Source: Siccibacter colletis
GTDB lineage: Bacteria > Pseudomonadota > Gammaproteobacteria > Enterobacterales > Enterobacteriaceae
Length of the DNA stretch: 64,000 bases
NCBI RefSeq assembly: GCF_000696575.1
Contig: NZ_JMSQ01000011.1
Coordinates: forward strand, 62,001 to 126,000
Reading direction: 5' to 3'
The position numbers and the translations under genes are program-made. The first letter of the stretch is position 1, and each line of letters opens with the position of its first letter. The notes beneath the pieces were generated by a model. It saw nothing but the letters and a program-made list of their open reading frames with translations. It was not told where the DNA came from and ran no database searches. Positions 1 through 8,959 of this stretch are shown here, piece by piece.

Positions 1-659
1 CTGGCGCTCCAGGTGTCGCCGTCGGTACGGCCAATGGCCTGCCAGTGGTCGAGCATCTGCTGGTTATAGCGGGTGATTTTCTCTTCCAGACCGGCGGTTT
101 TGTAGGTCTCATCGTGGCGGAAGGTGTCGAGCGGCAGACGCGGTTTATGATGCGAAGGCTGATCGACATGACCAATCACCACGCCGGCGACCGGGAAGGT
201 ATGTTCCGGCAGTTCGAGCAGGCTGGTCAGCGCCTGCGGATGCAGACGGATACCGCCAATTGGCACAATACCCAGCCCTTCAGAGCGGGCAGCGGCCATC
301 ACCGAGCCCAGCGCGATGCCGATATCGGTGGCACCCGCAACGATACTTTCAATACTCTCGTGAGCCACCTGCTGGTTACCGATAAGCTTCATCCCGACCT
401 CGGTTTTATACATATCGAGTACGAAGGTGACGAATACCGGCGCTTTCGCAATCCACGGCTGGCCGCCGGCGATGCGGGAGATCTCGGCGCGCTTTTGCGC
501 GTCGCGGGTGACGACAACCGACACCTGCTGAGAGTGCACTGAGGTAGGCGCGTGGTAAGCCGTGCTCAGAATACGTTCAAGCGTGGCGTCATCAATGGCT
601 TTATCGGTAAAGCTGCGCTCGCTTTTGTGGTCGTTAAACAGATCAATAATGGCGTTCAT
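1..659 (-). CDS. NfsA/FRP-type nitroreductase family protein, 3' end cut by window edge
   Basis: The reverse strand reads open from an ATG at 659 to the window edge, giving about 219 residues without a stop. The protein starts MNAIIDLFNDHKSERSF, and the HxSxRxF pattern near residues 11-16 is typical of FMN-binding NfsA/FRP nitroreductases, which use NAD(P)H to reduce nitroaromatics, quinones or flavins in the cytoplasm. A later stretch, GATDIGIALGSVMAAARSEG, matches the dimer-interface helix of the family. AAGGAGACGTC precedes the start, so this ATG is well supported. The family is usually about 240 residues, so only a short C-terminal part is missing. The physiological substrate cannot be read from sequence. 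An Old Yellow Enzyme gene lies just downstream on the same strand. Confidence 0.85.
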   Translation of the reverse strand, partial: MNAIIDLFNDHKSERSFTDKAIDDATLERILSTAYHAPTSVHSQQVSVVVTRDAQKRAEISRIAGGQPWIAKAPVFVTFVLDMYKTEVGMKLIGNQQVAHESIESIVAGATDIGIALGSVMAAARSEGLGIVPIGGIRLHPQALTSLLELPEHTFPVAGVVIGHVDQPSHHKPRLPLDTFRHDETYKTAGLEEKITRYNQQMLDHWQAIGRTDGDTWSA

Positions 660-790
660 GACGTCTCCTTATAAGTCGAAAAAGCCTACCAGCCCCGCGC
701 ACATCTTTATTTATCACTCTATGCGCTATGCCGTTGGGCGGCACGGGTTGCCGGCGCAAAAGCCGCCGGGAAAACGTCGAAGGGGGAGGC

Positions 791-823
791 GGGCGAGGCC
801 GTTATCAGGTAACGGCCTCGCCC
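791..823 (-). terminator. Strong hairpin after the Old Yellow Enzyme gene
   Basis: A perfect 14-bp inverted repeat (GGGCGAGGCCGTTA and its complement, 5-nt loop) begins 10 nt beyond the stop codon of the reductase gene. The stem is very stable, but no T-run follows on either strand. It may be a transcript-stabilising or weak terminating structure rather than a classic intrinsic terminator. Confidence 0.5.
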
Positions 824-832
824 GGTGCGGCA

Positions 833-1936
833 TCAGGATTTGAACAGGTTTTTCAGGGCGTGCGGCTGGCAGCGCTGGTACTGGCTTGCCACCGTCACCT
901 GGGCACCCAGCTTCGCGGCGGCATGCCACGGCCAGCGCGGGTCGTAGAGCGCGGTGCGCGCAATGCCGATAAAGTCAGCGTCACCGCTGGCGATGATGGA
1001 CTCGGCATGTTCAGGCTCGGTAATCAGCCCCACGGCGACAACCGGGATCGCCACGGCGTTTTTCACCGCCTGCGCCAGAGGCACCTGGTAGCCCGGGTAG
1101 ACGTTTATCTGCTGCGCGGGATGCAGGCCGCCGCTCGACACATGGATCACATCCGCCCCACGGGCTTCCAGCATTTTCGAGAACTCCACGGCTTCATCAA
1201 CGGTAAACCCGCCGTCTACCCAGTCCGTGGCAGAGATGCGCACGCTGACCGGCTTGTCTGCCGGGAACGCAGCGCGCACCGCGTCAAACACTTCCAGCGG
1301 GAAACGCGCCCGGTTCTGCAGCGATCCGCCGTAGCTGTCGGTGCGCTGGTTGGAGAGCGGCGACAAAAACTGGTGCAGCAGATAGCCGTGCGCCGCATGC
1401 AGCTGAATGACATCAAACCCGAGTCGCGCTGCGCGTTTTGCCGCCTCGGCAAAGCTGTCACGTATTGCCGCTAAACCGGCGTCGTCCAGCGCCTGTGGTG
1501 GTGTGGAATCCGCGCTCCAGGCAACGGCGGACGGGGCCACGGTCTGCCAGCCTTTTTCATCATCCGGCGCGAACGGTCCGGCGTTATCCCACGGGCGCGC
1601 GGTGGAGGCTTTTCTCCCGGCGTGCGAGAGCTGGATGGCGAGCGGAATTGCAGACCAGCTGCGGATGGCGTCAACCACGCGCTTCATCGCCGCTTCGCAC
1701 TCATCGCTGTAGAGCCCGACATCAGCCCAGGTGATCCTGCCTTCCGGCGATACCGCGCTGGCTTCAAACGTCAGCAGCCCGGCTCCCGACTGGGCCAGCT
1801 GCCCGAGGTGCATCATATGCCAGTCGTTCATACAGCCATTCTCTGCCGAATACTGGCACATAGGCGCGATGACGATGCGGTTAGCCAGCTCCAGATCGCG
1901 GAGTTTATAAGGCGTAAAAAGTTGCGGTGCAGACAT
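833..1936 (-). CDS. Old Yellow Enzyme family NADPH:flavin oxidoreductase (YqjM/NamA-like)
   Basis: The 367-residue protein is a TIM-barrel flavoenzyme of the YqjM class of ene-reductases, which reduce activated C=C bonds with NADPH and FMN. Visible motifs are PMCQYSAENG near residue 27 (FMN site, Cys26-type), HAGRK near residue 105, and LHAAHGYLLHQFLSPLSNQR near residues 178-197, followed by TDSYGGS. AHGYLLHQFLSP is the diagnostic active-site stretch. The length matches the family. With the adjacent nitroreductase it forms a pair of cytoplasmic flavin reductases for electrophiles, an inference from adjacency. AAGGGGATAATGCT precedes the ATG. Confidence 0.9.
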   Translation of the reverse strand: MSAPQLFTPYKLRDLELANRIVIAPMCQYSAENGCMNDWHMMHLGQLAQSGAGLLTFEASAVSPEGRITWADVGLYSDECEAAMKRVVDAIRSWSAIPLAIQLSHAGRKASTARPWDNAGPFAPDDEKGWQTVAPSAVAWSADSTPPQALDDAGLAAIRDSFAEAAKRAARLGFDVIQLHAAHGYLLHQFLSPLSNQRTDSYGGSLQNRARFPLEVFDAVRAAFPADKPVSVRISATDWVDGGFTVDEAVEFSKMLEARGADVIHVSSGGLHPAQQINVYPGYQVPLAQAVKNAVAIPVVAVGLITEPEHAESIIASGDADFIGIARTALYDPRWPWHAAAKLGAQVTVASQYQRCQPHALKNLFKS

Positions 1937-2058
1937 AGCATTATCCCCTTAATTGGTAAAAGTCTTGCGCGTACCTGTCCTGAGACCTTCTGCCATCTTA
2001 GATCCCCGACGGCAATTCTGCGTGATCGGTATGTGGCGTTAAGGGAAAAACGTCCACA

Positions 2059-3717
2059 TTACCCGCGCGCCGCGCTGCGCTGCATAATCGCCAGCGCGCT
2101 GAGCATCAGCGTCAGCCCAACGATAAGCGTCAGCGTCGCCATCGCCATCCCCTGGCCCACGGACCCCTGTTCAAACTGCCGCCAGATAAACACCGCCACC
2201 GTCTGCGTTCCGGCGGGGGCGAGCAGGAGCGAGGTCACCAGCTCGCGTGACGCGATGGCGAACACCATCAGCATGGCGGCGAGCAGCGCCGGGGAGACCA
2301 GCGGCAGCACGATGGCGCGCAGCGCCTGAAACGCCGTCGCGCCGTGTACCCGCGCGGCGGGCTCCAGATTACCGCCCAGCTGGCGCAATGCGCTGCCGAC
2401 GTAGCGCACCGGCCACGGCAGGAGCAGACAGCAGTAAGAGAGCAGCAAAATAGCCCAAGTGTTGTAGGGTGAGACCGGCCAGAAGGTCCGGTTCCACAGC
2501 AGGATCAGCCCCACGCCCACCACAATGCCGGGCAGCGCGGCGGGCATCAGCGACAGCGCGTCGATGATGCCGCGTCCTTTAATGCGCTGCACCACCACCA
2601 GCCACGCGGCGAGCAGGCCCACCGCTCCGGTAACCAACGCCGAGGCCAACGCCAGCGACAGGCTGGTGCCGAGCGCGGTTAACGCATCGCCCTGTTGAGC
2701 GAACAGCGCCGCGTAGTGCGCGGTGGTAGCGTTCGCCAGCGTCAGCCCGCCGGAGAGCGTGCCCATCACCCCGGTGACCGCCATTGACAGCCCCGGCACC
2801 ACTACCGCGAGAAAACCGATACCGGCCATGACGGCCACCACCGGCACGGCTGCCACGCCGAGGCGCGCGCCGCTGTTTTCGGTGGGTTTACCGGTCACGC
2901 TGGTAACGTCGCGTCCGCCGGTCAGCTTGCCCTGTAGCCACCAGGCGCAGAGCGCGATGGTGATTAATATCAGCGACAGCATCGACGCGCCGGGCAGGTC
3001 GATGGGCCAGTCGGCGAGCTTTTTCTCAATCCCGACCGTCAGCATCACCACGCCCGAGCGCGTACCCAGCGCGGCAGGCACGCCGTACTCTTCAATCGCG
3101 AGGGTAAAGGCCAGCAGCATCCCGGCGGCCAGCGAGGGCGAGAGCATCGGCAGCGTCACGTGGTAAAACGCCCGCCAGGCGCTGGCTCCGTGCACCCTGG
3201 CGACCAGCGCCAGCCGCTGCCCGCTGGCAAGCAGGCTGCGCGATACCGCGAAGTAGACCACCGGAAAGATGTTGAGCGTCATCACCAGTACGATGCCGGT
3301 TTTGCTGAACAGCAGGGCGTTAAGATCGAAACCAAGCAGCTGCGCCAGGTAGCCGTTGGTCTGCAATACCAGCATCCACGACAGCGCCGCGATGTAGGGC
3401 GGCGTCAGGAAGGGGAGCAGGAACAGCAGATCCCACAGGCGCGGGCAGGGCAGGTTGAACAGCCCGCGCGCTACACCGAGCGGCAGGCCGAGGCAGGCGC
3501 TGAGCAATGCCACGCCCGCGGCAATCTGCAGCGTGCCGCCAAACATGGCCGGTAGCTGCGGGTCGGAAAACAGCGGTGCGATACCCGAGAAAGCGCCCTC
3601 CAGGGAACCGGCGCTGAACTGCGGGAAAACGGCCTGCAGGATGATAAACAGCAGCGGTAGCGCCACCAGTACCAGCAGGGCGGCCAGCGTGACGAGCGAA
3701 AGAAGTCGTTGATTCAC
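2059..3717 (-). CDS. ABC transporter permease, fused double-domain iron/thiamine type
   Basis: The 552-residue membrane protein has two homologous halves, each with about six hydrophobic segments and an EAA-type loop (HGASAWRAFYHVTLP near residue 190, HGATAFQALRAIVLP near residue 460). Such fused permeases occur in FbpB/SfuB iron(III) and ThiP thiamine importers. It is the last gene of a three-gene operon (ATPase, binding protein, permease) and begins 42 nt after the binding-protein stop. It would form the inner-membrane channel. The substrate is not fixed by sequence; small oxyanions, phosphonates, iron(III) or thiamine are all possible for the superfamily. Confidence 0.85.
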   Translation of the reverse strand: MNQRLLSLVTLAALLVLVALPLLFIILQAVFPQFSAGSLEGAFSGIAPLFSDPQLPAMFGGTLQIAAGVALLSACLGLPLGVARGLFNLPCPRLWDLLFLLPFLTPPYIAALSWMLVLQTNGYLAQLLGFDLNALLFSKTGIVLVMTLNIFPVVYFAVSRSLLASGQRLALVARVHGASAWRAFYHVTLPMLSPSLAAGMLLAFTLAIEEYGVPAALGTRSGVVMLTVGIEKKLADWPIDLPGASMLSLILITIALCAWWLQGKLTGGRDVTSVTGKPTENSGARLGVAAVPVVAVMAGIGFLAVVVPGLSMAVTGVMGTLSGGLTLANATTAHYAALFAQQGDALTALGTSLSLALASALVTGAVGLLAAWLVVVQRIKGRGIIDALSLMPAALPGIVVGVGLILLWNRTFWPVSPYNTWAILLLSYCCLLLPWPVRYVGSALRQLGGNLEPAARVHGATAFQALRAIVLPLVSPALLAAMLMVFAIASRELVTSLLLAPAGTQTVAVFIWRQFEQGSVGQGMAMATLTLIVGLTLMLSALAIMQRSAARG

Positions 3718-3759
3718 AGCGAATGTCCAGAAGACGGGGTTGCCCCCGTCGGATGAAAA

Positions 3760-4722
3760 TTAGTGGGCAAACAGCGTACTGAAGCGCTTGAGTACCGCGC
3801 TACGCTCGCTGGTGCCGTCGCTTCTGGTGGGCAGCAGTTTCAGTTCGGTGAACAGCGGGCGCTTCGCCTGCACGTCGGTGCGGGCCGGCATCAGCCAGGC
3901 GTCGGCCACCATTTTCTGGCCTTCCGGCGACAGCACGTAATCAACAAACGCCTTCGCATCCGCTTCATGCTGGGTGGTTTTCAGGATCATCATCGGACGC
4001 GGGGCAATCACCGTCCCGCTGGCCGGGAAGATCACCTTCAGGGATTCGCCCTGCTCAATGTTGCCGTAGGTAACGTAATCCACCGCACCGAACACCGCTG
4101 CTTTTGCCCCCTGCATCACCGGCGTGACGGCCTGCGCGTTCGGGCCGCTGACCACCATGCCGTTCTGTTTCAGGCCGTCGAACAGCGTCCAGGCCTTATC
4201 CCCCATGCCGTTTTGCAGACCAATCAGCAGATCCAGCGACGCACCGGAGAGCGCCGGGTCCGGCGTCGTTACCTTGTCTTTAAACGCCGGCGCGGTCAGA
4301 TCGTGCCACTCTTTCGGTTCAGGGGTGCCGCTTTTGGTGTTCCAGACGATCCCCAGCGCCGAGACGCCCTGCGCCACATAGTCGGCGCTCTTCAGCGTGT
4401 CCGGCACCTCACCCGCGTTGGTGCTCTGGTACGGCAGCAGCCAGCCGCGATTGTGCAGATCCTCGGCGGTGTCCCAGGAGGCGGAGATCAGAATATCCGC
4501 CTGCGGATTAGCCTGTTCGGCTTCGAGACGCGCCATGACTTTGCCGGTAGTGGCCTGGAAGATATTCACCTTCACTCCGGTTTTCTTCTCAAAGCCGCTG
4601 GCCAGCCCTTTCGCCAGCGAGCCAGGGCCGGCGGTGTACACGGTAAGCGCGTGCGCGCTGGACATCATAACGGACGACAACACCATGGCTAACGCAACTC
4701 CTTTCTTCACGGACAGTTTCAT
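3760..4722 (-). CDS. Periplasmic binding protein of an iron/thiamine-type ABC importer
   Basis: The 320-residue protein has a Sec signal peptide (MKLSVKKGVALAMVLSSVMM then SSAHA-LTVY), so it is periplasmic. The mature part starts LTVYTAGPGSLAKGLASGFEKKTG, the typical opening of type II solute-binding proteins of the AfuA/FutA/ThiB/PhnS superfamily. Residues ADILISASWDTAEDLHNRGW and a C-terminal YVLSPEGQKMVADAW agree. I do not see the paired Tyr (YY) motif of FbpA-type ferric binders, which weakens an iron assignment. The ATG overlaps the ATPase stop by four bases (ATGA), indicating translational coupling. Confidence 0.85.
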   Translation of the reverse strand: MKLSVKKGVALAMVLSSVMMSSAHALTVYTAGPGSLAKGLASGFEKKTGVKVNIFQATTGKVMARLEAEQANPQADILISASWDTAEDLHNRGWLLPYQSTNAGEVPDTLKSADYVAQGVSALGIVWNTKSGTPEPKEWHDLTAPAFKDKVTTPDPALSGASLDLLIGLQNGMGDKAWTLFDGLKQNGMVVSGPNAQAVTPVMQGAKAAVFGAVDYVTYGNIEQGESLKVIFPASGTVIAPRPMMILKTTQHEADAKAFVDYVLSPEGQKMVADAWLMPARTDVQAKRPLFTELKLLPTRSDGTSERSAVLKRFSTLFAH

Positions 4723-5420
4723 GCGGTTTCCCCTGAGGATGATGTAACAGATCGAATGGCGTCTACACGCCCGGCAGACAGATGAACAATGCGGTCAGCG
4801 AGGATCTCGGCTTCGCGGCGATCGTGGGTGACGTACACCGCGGTAATGCCGAGCTGGCGCAGCAGGGTAGCCATGTCACGGCACAGGGATTCGCGCAGCT
4901 CGCTGTCGAGATTGGAAAGGGGTTCGTCGAACAGCAGCACGCGCGGTTCGGCGACAATCGCCCGGGCCAGCGCTACGCGCTGCTGCTGCCCGCCGGAGAG
5001 GCCTGCGGGTTTACGCCCGGCGAACTCACTCAGCCCGACGCGCGCCAGCGCTCCGGCGACACGGCGCTCACGCTCCGTGTGGGCAACGCGGCGCATCTTC
5101 AGCGGGAAGGCGACGTTCTGCTCGACCGTCATATGCGGCCACAGGGCATAATCCTGGAATACCATGCCGATGTTGCGCAGCTCAGGCGGCAGCGCCCAGC
5201 CGGATTTCGCCACCAGGCGGGTGCCAAAATGGATGGTGCCCGCGGCGGGTTGGGTCAGGCCGGCCAGCAGGCGCAGCAGGGTACTTTTGCCGCAGCCGGA
5301 GGGGCCGAGCAGCGCCATTACAGTACCAGCGGGAATCTCAAGATCGATCTGATTGAGCACGGTGTGGCTACCAAAAGCATAGCTAACACCGGCCAGGCGG
5401 ATATCGGTAAACGCGTCCAT
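4719..5420 (-). CDS. ABC transporter ATPase, short form without TOBE domain
   Basis: The 233-residue ATPase has Walker A GPSGCGKST near residue 40, signature [14 protein letters not shown] near residue 140, Walker B VLLFDEP near residue 160 and the H-loop VTHD near residue 193. It ends right after the nucleotide-binding fold, so it lacks the C-terminal TOBE domain of FbpC/PotA-type ATPases and resembles ThiQ in length. It energises import through the fused permease encoded downstream. Its ATG shares one base with the stop codon of a 30-codon ORF upstream (TGATG), so its translation is probably coupled to that ORF. I see no ribosome binding site of its own stronger than GGGAGGGCGC. Confidence 0.88.
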   Translation of the reverse strand: MDAFTDIRLAGVSYAFGSHTVLNQIDLEIPAGTVMALLGPSGCGKSTLLRLLAGLTQPAAGTIHFGTRLVAKSGWALPPELRNIGMVFQDYALWPHMTVEQNVAFPLKMRRVAHTERERRVAGALARVGLSEFAGRKPAGLSGGQQQRVALARAIVAEPRVLLFDEPLSNLDSELRESLCRDMATLLRQLGITAVYVTHDRREAEILADRIVHLSAGRVDAIRSVTSSSGETA

Positions 5421-5512
5421 CAGCGCCCTCCCACAATGGGAAAGCGTCTGCCACCCGCGGTCTTCATCCTGCGGGGCGCGTCCACCTGCACTAACGTCAG
5501 GGGAGCAAACAT
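5420..5512 (-). CDS. Putative 30-residue leader ORF upstream of the ABC operon
   Basis: An ATG at 5512 is preceded by GAGGATAACAAT, the best ribosome binding site in the region, and opens a 30-codon frame (MFAPLTLVQVDAPRRMKTAG then GRRFPIVGGR) whose TGA overlaps the ATPase ATG by one base. The peptide is basic and has no recognisable domain. It may be a coupling leader, a regulatory uORF, or the residue of a lost first gene. The good start site and exact stop/start overlap are seen directly; any function is inference. Confidence 0.45.
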   Translation of the reverse strand: MFAPLTLVQVDAPRRMKTAGGRRFPIVGGR

Positions 5513-5628
5513 ATTGTTATCCTCTTTGGGATTTGCTGGCGCTGACTATAGGCAGGGAATATGACGGAGAGATTACGGTGATATTACGCCGGAAGCGCTT
5601 AATAACATGTAGACAGCTATTTTTGATA

Positions 5629-5651
5629 GCGTGAGGCTGCAGACCTCACGC
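5629..5651 (-). terminator. Hairpin downstream of the lipoprotein gene
   Basis: GCGTGAGG and CCTCACGC form a perfect 8-bp stem around a 7-nt loop, 15 nt past the lipoprotein stop on the reverse strand. No clear T-run follows, so termination is only possible. Confidence 0.4.
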
Positions 5652-5666
5652 ACGATAAGCATGTTA

Positions 5667-6188
5667 TTATTTACTCATCAGCTTACCCATAAAGTTTTTA
5701 CATTTATTTTTGGCTGGCCATCCTTTAACCAAATTTTTGCCGTATTGGTTAAATAACTTTTGTTCATCAGTGTTCATCGAAATAACTTCAGAGTCCGGTA
5801 TTTCGAAAATGCGTTCATTCTGCATTATGTAATACGTCTTGCCAGGCTCAGGAATAAAGGAGAGTCTGGAGTCAGCAATGTATCTACCATAATTTCTGGT
5901 CTGCTCGTAGGCATAAAAATTACCAGGCTTTATTTTGGCTTTAATTACATTACCACTGGCTGCGAAAACATTCGAATCAAGCTCGTAACGCGTATCCATA
6001 TCGAAGCAGGCATCGGTATCAACATATTTATAAGTGGTAATATAAATGGTTCCTACGCTGCCTTCATAATTTCTTGCATAGATAGTGGCGGCATCACTTC
6101 CTTCATATTGGCTATAATCGAGCGGTAAAATATTTGAGCAGCCGGATAACAGTAAAGCAGATAAAAAACACAAACTTCCTTTCCACAT
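5667..6188 (-). CDS. AT-rich predicted lipoprotein of unknown function
   Basis: The 173-residue protein begins MWKGSLCFLSALLLSGCSNI, a signal peptide with lipobox LSGC, so Cys17 would be lipidated; the residue after it is Ser, which favours outer-membrane sorting. The rest is rich in Tyr, Asn and Lys (for example IYITTYKYVDTDACFDMDTR) and probably forms a beta-rich periplasmic domain. There is one further Cys pair candidate (residues near 60 and 162). I do not recognise the family. Base composition is clearly lower in GC than both neighbours, which suggests recent acquisition. It stands alone between oppositely purposed genes. Confidence 0.75.
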   Translation of the reverse strand: MWKGSLCFLSALLLSGCSNILPLDYSQYEGSDAATIYARNYEGSVGTIYITTYKYVDTDACFDMDTRYELDSNVFAASGNVIKAKIKPGNFYAYEQTRNYGRYIADSRLSFIPEPGKTYYIMQNERIFEIPDSEVISMNTDEQKLFNQYGKNLVKGWPAKNKCKNFMGKLMSK

Positions 6189-6351
6189 AACGCCTGTCCT
6201 GATGATTAAATAACGAGCGGGTTGGTTTGATGTTAAACCCTGAATGATAGTTTTTTCTACACAAAAGCAAAACTACCAGATTTGAGTGCTCTGATTAGTT
6301 TTTATCGTAAGTGCCACAAGAGAGTAGGTGCAACGGGCAGGACCGGCTCGT

Positions 6352-6394
6352 TAAAATTATGCCCGCACGCTGAAGAGCTCATGCATGCGGGCAT
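6352..6394 (-). terminator. Probable terminator of the YdeP-type gene
   Basis: ATGCCCGCA and TGCGGGCAT form a perfect 9-bp stem 29 nt past the stop codon, and on the reverse strand the stem is followed by AATTTTAA. This fits a modest intrinsic terminator. Confidence 0.55.
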
Positions 6395-6422
6395 AGAGGT
6401 GAGGAGTTATCAGCAAATGCGA

Positions 6423-8747
6423 TTACCGCCGCGCCCCCTCGGTCGCGACCGGCGTTTCTACGCGTTCCATGGCAATCGGGATGCTCTTGTACGCCGGAAT
6501 GCCGCTCTGGGTGTCGTGGCTGTCGAGCGGCACCAGCACGTTGGCTTCAGGATAGTAAGCGCCAACGGAGCCGGGGGCCATGTCGATCACGACGATAGTC
6601 AGATTGTGCATGCGGCGCGAGGTCGGATTGCCGTCCGGGTCGAGGGCCACCACGTTCACCTGATCGCCCACGCGCAGCTGGCGCTTTTCGGCTTCGTCCG
6701 GATTGATAAACAGCACGTCGCGCCGGCCGGTGACGCCGCGATAGCGGTCGTTCAGGCCGTAGAGCGTGGTGTTGTACTGGTCATGGCTGCGCAGGGTGGT
6801 CAGCACCAGATCGTGGCACTTCAGCGAGCGTGGGTCCTCATTGATACCCTGCATCACCTTAAACTGCGCCTTGCCGGTGGGGGTGTTCCACTCCCGCTCC
6901 GAGGCGGCGTTGCGCAGGCGGAAGCCGCCTGGCCGTTTGACCCGCTCATTGAAGTTCTCAAACGCCGGGAATACCGCCTCGATTGCCTCGCGGATAAAGC
7001 TGTAGTCGCCGATCATTTTGTCCCAGTTGACCACGGTGTCCGGCAGGGTGGCTTTCGCCAGCCCGGCCACCAGCGCCGGTTCGGATTTGAGATGCGGCGA
7101 GGCGGGCTTCAGGCTGCCGCGCGACGCGTGCACCATCGACATAGAGTCTTCCACCGTGATGCTCTGCTCGCCCGAGGCCTGAATATCGGTCTCGGTACGG
7201 CCCAGCACCGGTAGCAGATAGTTGTGCTTGCCGAGCAGCAGATGCGAGCGGTTGAGCTTGGTGGCCATGTGCACCACCAGGTCCAGATTACGCATCGCCG
7301 GGAAAGTGACCTGCGGATCGGAGATAGCTTCCGCCAGGTTGCCGCCTAGGCACAGCAGCGCTTTCGCTTTCCCGTCGCGCATCGCCTGGATCGCTGCCAC
7401 TGCGCCATGACCGTGCTTCTGCGGCGGCGTAAAGCCAAATACCCGTTCGATACCGTCGAGCAGCGACTGCGGCGGGATCTCAGTGATGCCCACGGTGCGA
7501 TCGCCCTGCACGTTAGAGTGACCGCGCAGCGGGCAGACGCCCGCGCCCTGCTTACCGATATTGCCGCGCAGCAGCAGCAGGTTAGCGATCTGCTGAACGT
7601 TCTGGGTGCCGTACTGGTGCTGCGTAATCCCCATGCCGTAGCAGATGATGGTGCGCTCGGCTTCGGCATACAGGCGCGCGATGTTCTGGATCTCCTTACG
7701 CTCCATACCGGAGACCTTCAGGATATGGTCCCAATCGGTGGCATCCAGGTCGGCCTTCAGTTCGGCAAAGCCTTCGGTGTGTTCCTCGATAAACGCCTCG
7801 TCGATAACACCCGGCTCGCCATTTGCCAGCGCCTGGTCATGCATCGCCAGCAGGATCTTCATCACCCCTTTGAGCATCGCCGCATCACCGCCGACCCGCA
7901 CTTTGTAATAGGTGGACGCCAGCTCGGTGGAGCTGAGCGACAGCATCTCGATCGGGCTTTGCGGGGAGGTAAAACGCTCAAGGCCGCGCTCGCGCAGCGG
8001 GTTAATCGCCACGATAGTCGCCCCGCGCTTCGAGACTTCACGCAGCGTACCGAGCATGCGCGGGTGGTTAGTGCCGGGGTTATGACCGATGCACAGCACC
8101 AGGTCGCAGTGGTCGAAATCTTCCAGCTCTACCGTGCCTTTACCGACGCCGATCGACTCCGGCAGACCCACGCTGGTGGGTTCGTGGCACATATTGGAGC
8201 AGTCCGGGAAGTTGTTGGTGCCGTATTCACGGGCGAACAGCTGCCACAGGAACGCCGCTTCGTTGGAGGCGCGGCCCGAGGTGTAAAACTCGACGCTGTC
8301 GGGATCGTCATAGCTACGCAGATGCTCGCCGATTTCGCGAAACGCGGTCTCCCACTCAATGGGCTGATAGGTATCGCTGGCCGCATCGTATTTCATCGGA
8401 TGGGTGAGGCGGCCTTCGCCTTCCAGCTCAAAGGCGCTGCGCTCCCACAGCTCGCTCACCGGATGGGAGGCGAAAAATTCCGGGGTGGTGCGTTTACTGG
8501 TGGCCTCCCATGAGACCGCCTTGGCACCGTTTTCGCAGAACTCAAAGGATGAGGCGTGCTGCGGATCGGGCCAGGCGCAGCCGGGGCAGTCAAAGCCCTG
8601 CGGCTGGTTCACTTTGAACAGGGCAATCACGTCCTGCTTCACCGACATCTGGCCGCGTATCGCGTCGGCAACCGCCTTTAACGCGCCCCAGCCGCCCGCA
8701 GACCCGCCATAGGGTGCGATGCCAATAGTACGATTTTGCTCTTTCAT
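6423..8747 (-). CDS. ydeP: FdhF/YdeP-family molybdopterin oxidoreductase
   Basis: The protein (774 residues from the ATG at 8747) belongs to the YdeP branch of formate-dehydrogenase-like molybdopterin enzymes; E. coli YdeP is linked to acid resistance. The N-terminus holds CPGC and a third Cys 13 residues on, fewer than the four Cys of FdhF iron-sulphur sites. The Mo-ligand region reads [20 protein letters not shown], where Cys stands at the position of selenocysteine 140 of FdhF. A C-terminal molydopterin-dinucleotide-binding domain starts near [19 protein letters not shown] prefer ATG 8747 over GTG 8759 because TGGAGC lies just before it. No signal peptide is seen, so it is cytoplasmic. The substrate is unknown. 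Confidence 0.9.
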   Translation of the reverse strand: MKEQNRTIGIAPYGGSAGGWGALKAVADAIRGQMSVKQDVIALFKVNQPQGFDCPGCAWPDPQHASSFEFCENGAKAVSWEATSKRTTPEFFASHPVSELWERSAFELEGEGRLTHPMKYDAASDTYQPIEWETAFREIGEHLRSYDDPDSVEFYTSGRASNEAAFLWQLFAREYGTNNFPDCSNMCHEPTSVGLPESIGVGKGTVELEDFDHCDLVLCIGHNPGTNHPRMLGTLREVSKRGATIVAINPLRERGLERFTSPQSPIEMLSLSSTELASTYYKVRVGGDAAMLKGVMKILLAMHDQALANGEPGVIDEAFIEEHTEGFAELKADLDATDWDHILKVSGMERKEIQNIARLYAEAERTIICYGMGITQHQYGTQNVQQIANLLLLRGNIGKQGAGVCPLRGHSNVQGDRTVGITEIPPQSLLDGIERVFGFTPPQKHGHGAVAAIQAMRDGKAKALLCLGGNLAEAISDPQVTFPAMRNLDLVVHMATKLNRSHLLLGKHNYLLPVLGRTETDIQASGEQSITVEDSMSMVHASRGSLKPASPHLKSEPALVAGLAKATLPDTVVNWDKMIGDYSFIREAIEAVFPAFENFNERVKRPGGFRLRNAASEREWNTPTGKAQFKVMQGINEDPRSLKCHDLVLTTLRSHDQYNTTLYGLNDRYRGVTGRRDVLFINPDEAEKRQLRVGDQVNVVALDPDGNPTSRRMHNLTIVVIDMAPGSVGAYYPEANVLVPLDSHDTQSGIPAYKSIPIAMERVETPVATEGARR

Positions 8748-8959
8748 AATGCTCCACACTGTCTGTTAACTGCTTTTTCTTTAAGCCTGGTACAGCAAAT
8801 GCATACCAGGCACCGACAGGCGGCATTAATGTAGAGATAAGGTTATCAAAATGTTTCCGCGCTACGGTTGTCTGCGCCACAGAGGGCGAAATAGTCATTC
8901 AGTTACGGGGAGATACGTTAAACTTTGGTTATCCCGTTGATAACGCTCGCAGGCATCCC

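Noticed and set aside
3760-4722. Confident ferric-iron binding protein (FbpA)
   Set aside because: The paired Tyr motif is not seen, so the substrate is left open.
6423-8747. Formate dehydrogenase H (selenoprotein)
   Set aside because: There is no in-frame UGA, the ligand is Cys, and the sequence follows the YdeP branch.
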